Origin: Chryseobacterium bernardetii
GTDB taxonomy: Bacteria; Bacteroidota; Bacteroidia; Flavobacteriales; Weeksellaceae
Length of the DNA: 64,000 nucleotides
Reading direction: 5' to 3'
Assembly: GCF_003815975.1 (NCBI RefSeq)
Contig: NZ_CP033932.1
Coordinates: forward strand, 1,550,001-1,614,000
Position 1 is the stretch's first letter. Each line of letters begins with the position of its first letter. The position numbers and the translations under genes were made by a program. The notes below the pieces were generated by a model. The model was given only the letters and a program-made list of their open reading frames with translations. It had not been told where the DNA came from and made no database searches. Shown piece after piece: positions 61,301-64,000 of the stretch.

Positions 61301-62752
61301 AGATTAAGGCCTGTTCTGATGACGGCAACAGTAGCTTCATTAGGATTTTTACCAATGGCCATTTCTACAGGAGCTGGGGCAGAAGTACAGAAGCCTTTGG
61401 CAACCGTAGTTATCGGAGGTTTGGTAACCGCTACATTCCTTACACTATTTGTGCTGCCAATGCTGTATATCATTTTTAATACAAAAATTTTGAAAAGAAA
61501 GAATAACAATATGCAGTCATTTACCATCGTTCTGATCTTTGGATTAATGATGTTTAGCCAAACCTTTAAAGCTCAGTCCAAACCAATATCTGTGGAAGAA
61601 GCAGTACAAATGGCGATGGATAATAATTTAACCCTACAGTCAAAGGATTTGAGCATTAAATCAGCGGAAGCTTTGAGACCAACAGCTAAAGAACTACCTA
61701 AATTAAGTTTTGATGCTCAGTTAGGACAATACAACAGTCCGAAGTTTGACCAGTCATTTGCTATTTCTCAGAGTATTCCTTTTCCAACCTTATTTAAAGC
61801 AAGAAAAGAACTCATTAATGAAACGATCAAGAGTAAGCAGATTGATAAAGAAATTACAATCAATGAACTGGTAAAAGATGTCCGGACTTATTATTATCAG
61901 ATTGAATATCTTCAGTATAATAAGGAAAAACTGACCAGCCTTGCCGGTTTTTATGATGAATTTATCAGGATTGCAACCGTAAGGTTTAAAGCAGGAGATA
62001 TCAAAAAAATTGAGATCAATACTGCGGAAACTCAGAAAGGAGAAATTGATCTGTTGCTGAGACAGAATGAAGTGTACTTAAATAATGCCTATAAAAATTT
62101 AAAAACACTTTTAAATACCTCAGAAAATCTGGAAGTGCTGTTCAACACCAATTATCAACCTTTGAAAGTAGAGAATGTTTTGGATAGCAGTGTTGTAGCC
62201 AATAACCCTACCGTTAAGGCCTTTTATCATGAAATGGAAATTGCAGAAAAGAATAAAAAGGTTGAAAAAGCTACAGGATTACCGGATTTTAGCCTAGGAT
62301 ATACCAATCAGTCTCTGATAGGTTTTCATACGATCAATGGTCAGGAAAATTTTTATGATTCCGGGAAACGTTTTCAGTCAGCAACCGTTGGAGTGTCCAT
62401 TCCACTGACATTTGGAGCTACTAAAGCAAGAATGCAGGCGTTGGAATATGATAAGCAAGTAGCAGAAACCAATGCAAGAATGCAGAAAAAGCAGCTTACA
62501 ACACAGCTGGAAAACGCTTTTAGTCAATATCAGCAGGATATACAGCAGTATGATTATTATTCCAATCAGGCACTGCCCAATGCGGAGAAAATTGTAAAAG
62601 CAGCTCAGTTAGGATATAAAACAGGTGAAATTTCCTATGTGGAATATCTTTTTGCCCTACAAACGGCAACCAATATTCAGTTGAAATACCTGGAATCCAT
62701 CCAGCAGGTGAATCAGGCTGTAGTAACTATAAACTCAATCATTAATAAATAA
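58391..62752 (+). CDS. CusA/CzcA heavy-metal RND pump fused to TolC-like outer membrane factor
   Basis: This 1453-residue protein starts at GTG 58391. Residues 1-1035 form a full heavy-metal RND pump: a first helix, then PIDAVPDITNNQVQI, SISRFGLSVITVVF, and paired sets of hydrophobic segments near 340-540 and 875-1030. GAIDFGLIVDGAVIIVEA holds the acidic residues of the proton relay helix. Met1041 is followed by MQSFTIVLIFGLMMFSQTF, which looks like a signal peptide, then a TolC/CzcC-like helical domain (ISVEEAVQMAMDNNLTLQSK to the end). The link reads straight through with no stop. Such pumps export Cu, Ag, Co, Zn or Cd; which metal is unclear. It overlaps closely with the adaptor gene. Confidence 0.94.
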   Translation: MLDKIIKFSIKNKVVIGIMTLLLVIWGTWSATRLPIDAVPDITNNQVQIITACPTLAGQEVEQLVTFPIEQSIANVPDIQETRSISRFGLSVITVVFKENVDVYFARQLINEQLKNAVEEIPKGVGTPELAPVSTGLGEVYQYILHPKKGSEKKYNAKELRTMQDWIVRRQLNGTPGVAEINSFGGELKQYEVAIDPNRLKAMGTSITEIFTALEKNNQNTGGAYIDKKPNAYFIRGIGLVTSLEDIKNIAVKNETGSVPIFIKDVADVRLGSAVRYGALTYDGKVDAVGGVVMMLKGANSNEVVNNIKAKIPTIQKSLPDDVVIEPFLDRTDLVGRAISTVEKNLIEGALIVIFVLVVFLGNLRAGLIVASAIPLSLLFALGMMNVFGVSANLMSLGAIDFGLIVDGAVIIVEATLHHLGVRKSMRTLTQSEMDEEVFLSASKIRSSAAFGEIIILIVYIPILTLAGVEGKMFTPMAKTVGFAILGALILSLTYIPMMSALFLSKKVSHKETFSDKMMNRLQKIYQPLLQKAIKVKYIVVSATVAVFLMAAFVFKNMGGEFIPQLQEGDFAFHCILPQGSSLSQSIETSMQASRIIKQFDEVKMVVGKTGSAEVPTDPMPPEATDMIVVLKPQSEWKTKKSYNELADEISEKLEAIPGVFFEKNQPIQMRFNELMTGIRQDVAVKIFGENLDSLAVYADKVGKIIQTVDGATAPQIERVSGLPQINVQYDRTRIANYGLNIEDVNNAVSTAFAGKAAGQVFENERRFDLVVRLDSLHRTDISDVNNLMITSATGAQIPLSQVANVSYKLGPAQISREQGKRRIVIGFNVKGRDVESVVKDIQTKLDKVKLPSGYYFTYGGQFENLQEASKRLMIAVPVSLLLIFMLLYFTFKSFKQAALIFTAIPMSAIGGVFALLVRDMPFSISAGIGFIALFGVAVLNGIVLIGTFNQLEKEGETDILKRVFEGTKTRLRPVLMTATVASLGFLPMAISTGAGAEVQKPLATVVIGGLVTATFLTLFVLPMLYIIFNTKILKRKNNNMQSFTIVLIFGLMMFSQTFKAQSKPISVEEAVQMAMDNNLTLQSKDLSIKSAEALRPTAKELPKLSFDAQLGQYNSPKFDQSFAISQSIPFPTLFKARKELINETIKSKQIDKEITINELVKDVRTYYYQIEYLQYNKEKLTSLAGFYDEFIRIATVRFKAGDIKKIEINTAETQKGEIDLLLRQNEVYLNNAYKNLKTLLNTSENLEVLFNTNYQPLKVENVLDSSVVANNPTVKAFYHEMEIAEKNKKVEKATGLPDFSLGYTNQSLIGFHTINGQENFYDSGKRFQSATVGVSIPLTFGATKARMQALEYDKQVAETNARMQKKQLTTQLENAFSQYQQDIQQYDYYSNQALPNAEKIVKAAQLGYKTGEISYVEYLFALQTATNIQLKYLESIQQVNQAVVTINSIINK

Positions 62753-62798
62753 TATGAAGTCGATTGTAAAAGACCTTAGTATAGATAAAAATTCAAAT

Positions 62799-64000
62799 AT
62801 GAAATTCAGATATAATATCATAGCCCTTGTATTCGTCTCCCTGTTTGCCGTAAGCTGTGGAAAAAAAGAAGCTGCAACAGAAGAAAAAGCTCCGGAAAAG
62901 ACAGAACAGAAAGAACATACACATGAAGAAGGACCACAAACTATTGCCTCTTTAACCGAAGAGCAAATGAAATCTGTAGGAGTAACTCTGGGAACTGTAG
63001 AAATGAAAGAGCTTACATCTACCATCAAAGCCAATGGGCTATTGAGTGTGCCAAACAGCAATAAAGCAACCATCACGTCTTTGTACGGAGGGATTATCAA
63101 AACAATCAACATCCAGGTTGGGAGCATTGTGAAAAAAGGGCAGGTAATTGCTACCATTGCCAATCCTGAGTATATCCAGCTGCAGGAAGATTATTTGACG
63201 ACCAACAGTAGGATTACTTATGCAGAACAGGAGTTCAGAAGACAGAGAGAGCTTTTTGATAACGATGCCGGAGCTAAGAAGAACCTTCAAAGCGCTGATG
63301 CAGAGCTGAAAACATTAAGAACCAAAAGAGCTTCTCTTTTAAAACAGCTTCAGATGATGGGCATCAATCCCGGAAATGTAAACAACGGAAATATGAGGTC
63401 AGGTTTGGTGATCACCGCTCCCATCAGTGGAACCATCAGCAGTATTACCGCTCAGATAGGAAGCTATGTAGATATTTCGTCTCCTGTAGCTACGGTGATT
63501 GATAACGGCTCTATCCATTTAGATCTTCAGGTATTTGAAAAAGATCTTCCGAAAATGAGAGTAGGACAGATTGTTCACTTCAAGTTAACCAATAATCCGG
63601 AAACAGAATACGATGCGAAGATTTACAGCATAGGATCTTCCTTTGAAAATGAGAGTAAAACCATTTCAATGCATTGCGAAGTAATTGGAAATAAAGCGGG
63701 ATTAATTGACGGAATGAATATTACGGGGATTGTAAGTCTTGATAAAAGCGTTACTCCTGCTGTCCCTAATGAAGCCATTGTGGAAGCAGACGGAAAGTTC
63801 TATGTTTTCATTCAGACGGATAAAAAAGCAGAGGAAGAGCCTGATGAAAAAGGAAAACTTCACCCTAAGACTTTAAATTTTGAAAAAGTAGAAGTGGTGA
63901 AAGGGACCTCGGATATGGGGTATACGGCTATTACCCCTGTGGGGAATATTCCGGATAATGCTAAAATTGTAGTAAAATCTGCCTTTTTTGTGAATGCCAA
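62799..64000 (+). CDS. RND efflux periplasmic adaptor lipoprotein, 3' end outside window
   Basis: From ATG 62799 the text reads MKFRYNIIALVFVSLFAVSC, a lipoprotein signal with Cys20. An upstream in-frame ATG at 62754, one base after the pump stop, would add 15 polar residues and is less fitting. After the Cys comes a charged linker with KEHTHEEG that might hold metal. Then follow the membrane-fusion-protein barrel-sandwich halves (SLYGGIIKTINIQVGSIVKK and GLVITAPISGTISSI), a coiled-coil hairpin between them, and a beta-barrel domain starting IHLDLQVFEKDLPKM. The frame stays open to base 64000, so the C-terminus is missing. It couples the pump to the outer membrane channel of the neighbouring fusion gene. 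Confidence 0.9.
   Translation, partial: MKFRYNIIALVFVSLFAVSCGKKEAATEEKAPEKTEQKEHTHEEGPQTIASLTEEQMKSVGVTLGTVEMKELTSTIKANGLLSVPNSNKATITSLYGGIIKTINIQVGSIVKKGQVIATIANPEYIQLQEDYLTTNSRITYAEQEFRRQRELFDNDAGAKKNLQSADAELKTLRTKRASLLKQLQMMGINPGNVNNGNMRSGLVITAPISGTISSITAQIGSYVDISSPVATVIDNGSIHLDLQVFEKDLPKMRVGQIVHFKLTNNPETEYDAKIYSIGSSFENESKTISMHCEVIGNKAGLIDGMNITGIVSLDKSVTPAVPNEAIVEADGKFYVFIQTDKKAEEEPDEKGKLHPKTLNFEKVEVVKGTSDMGYTAITPVGNIPDNAKIVVKSAFFVNA

Noticed and set aside
62754..62798. ATG at 62754 as start of the adaptor protein
   Set aside because: It would place 15 polar residues before a well-formed lipoprotein signal; ATG 62799 fits export better, though the earlier start cannot be excluded.

Overview
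The window is AT-rich and looks like the chromosome of a Flavobacteriia member, most likely Chryseobacterium or a close relative in Weeksellaceae. This is inferred from gene content and signals, not from a search. The content includes two SusC/SusD pairs, a Porin_10-type porin, BshC (bacillithiol), a GYDIA-type GHMP kinase, a DUF6660-like gene ahead of a CusA-TolC fusion, a T9SS sorting domain, and many TAnnTTTG promoter elements (the Bacteroidetes -7 box).

Region 1 (1-21910, minus strand) is a surface-polysaccharide locus. Read in transcription order it has two blocks. The first is ugd, rfbB, a small secreted protein and rfbA, closed by a strong terminator at 18138-18165. The second is a Wzm/Wzt-type ABC exporter, an FkbM methyltransferase, a VioA-like sugar aminotransferase, a WbqC-family protein, a second DegT-like protein, an acetyltransferase-glycosyltransferase fusion, three glycosyltransferases, a 278-bp AT-rich gap, a short SDR, more glycosyltransferases, two tandem paralogous membrane proteins, and an asparagine synthetase cut by the window edge. 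RfbA + RfbB + VioA-like without RmlC/RmlD points to a dTDP-4-amino-4,6-dideoxyhexose rather than rhamnose. The Wzt C-terminal domain points to export of a finished, end-modified chain by the ABC route.

Region 2 (22000-26930, plus) is the rimP-nusA-infB operon. Its leader can fold into a nested hairpin that resembles an attenuator.

Region 3 (27300-46830, mostly plus) holds a first SusCD pair, a porin, bshC, a LysM/periplasmic-binding-fold protein, fabD, the GYDIA kinase, pckA, aroQ (minus) and a second SusCD pair. A well-formed SAM-I (S-box) riboswitch at 42103-42197 precedes the second pair and ties that outer-membrane importer to S-adenosylmethionine/methionine status.

Region 4 (46980-57490, minus) is an accessory island. 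It contains an FkbM methyltransferase, a tail-fibre-like secreted protein, a short T9SS sorting-domain protein, and a 2256-residue SpvB/RHS protein ending in a variable domain with a HEFTH metallopeptidase motif. A secreted 186-residue protein overlaps its 3' end and could be its immunity protein. Beyond it lies a string of small genes, several broken by single-base shifts. I read this as a polymorphic-toxin locus with a decaying cassette tail.

Region 5 (57932-64000, plus) is a heavy-metal efflux operon: a DUF6660-like protein, a CusA/CzcA pump fused to a TolC-like channel, and a lipoprotein membrane-fusion adaptor cut by the window end.

I saw no tRNA, rRNA, CRISPR array or insertion sequence.
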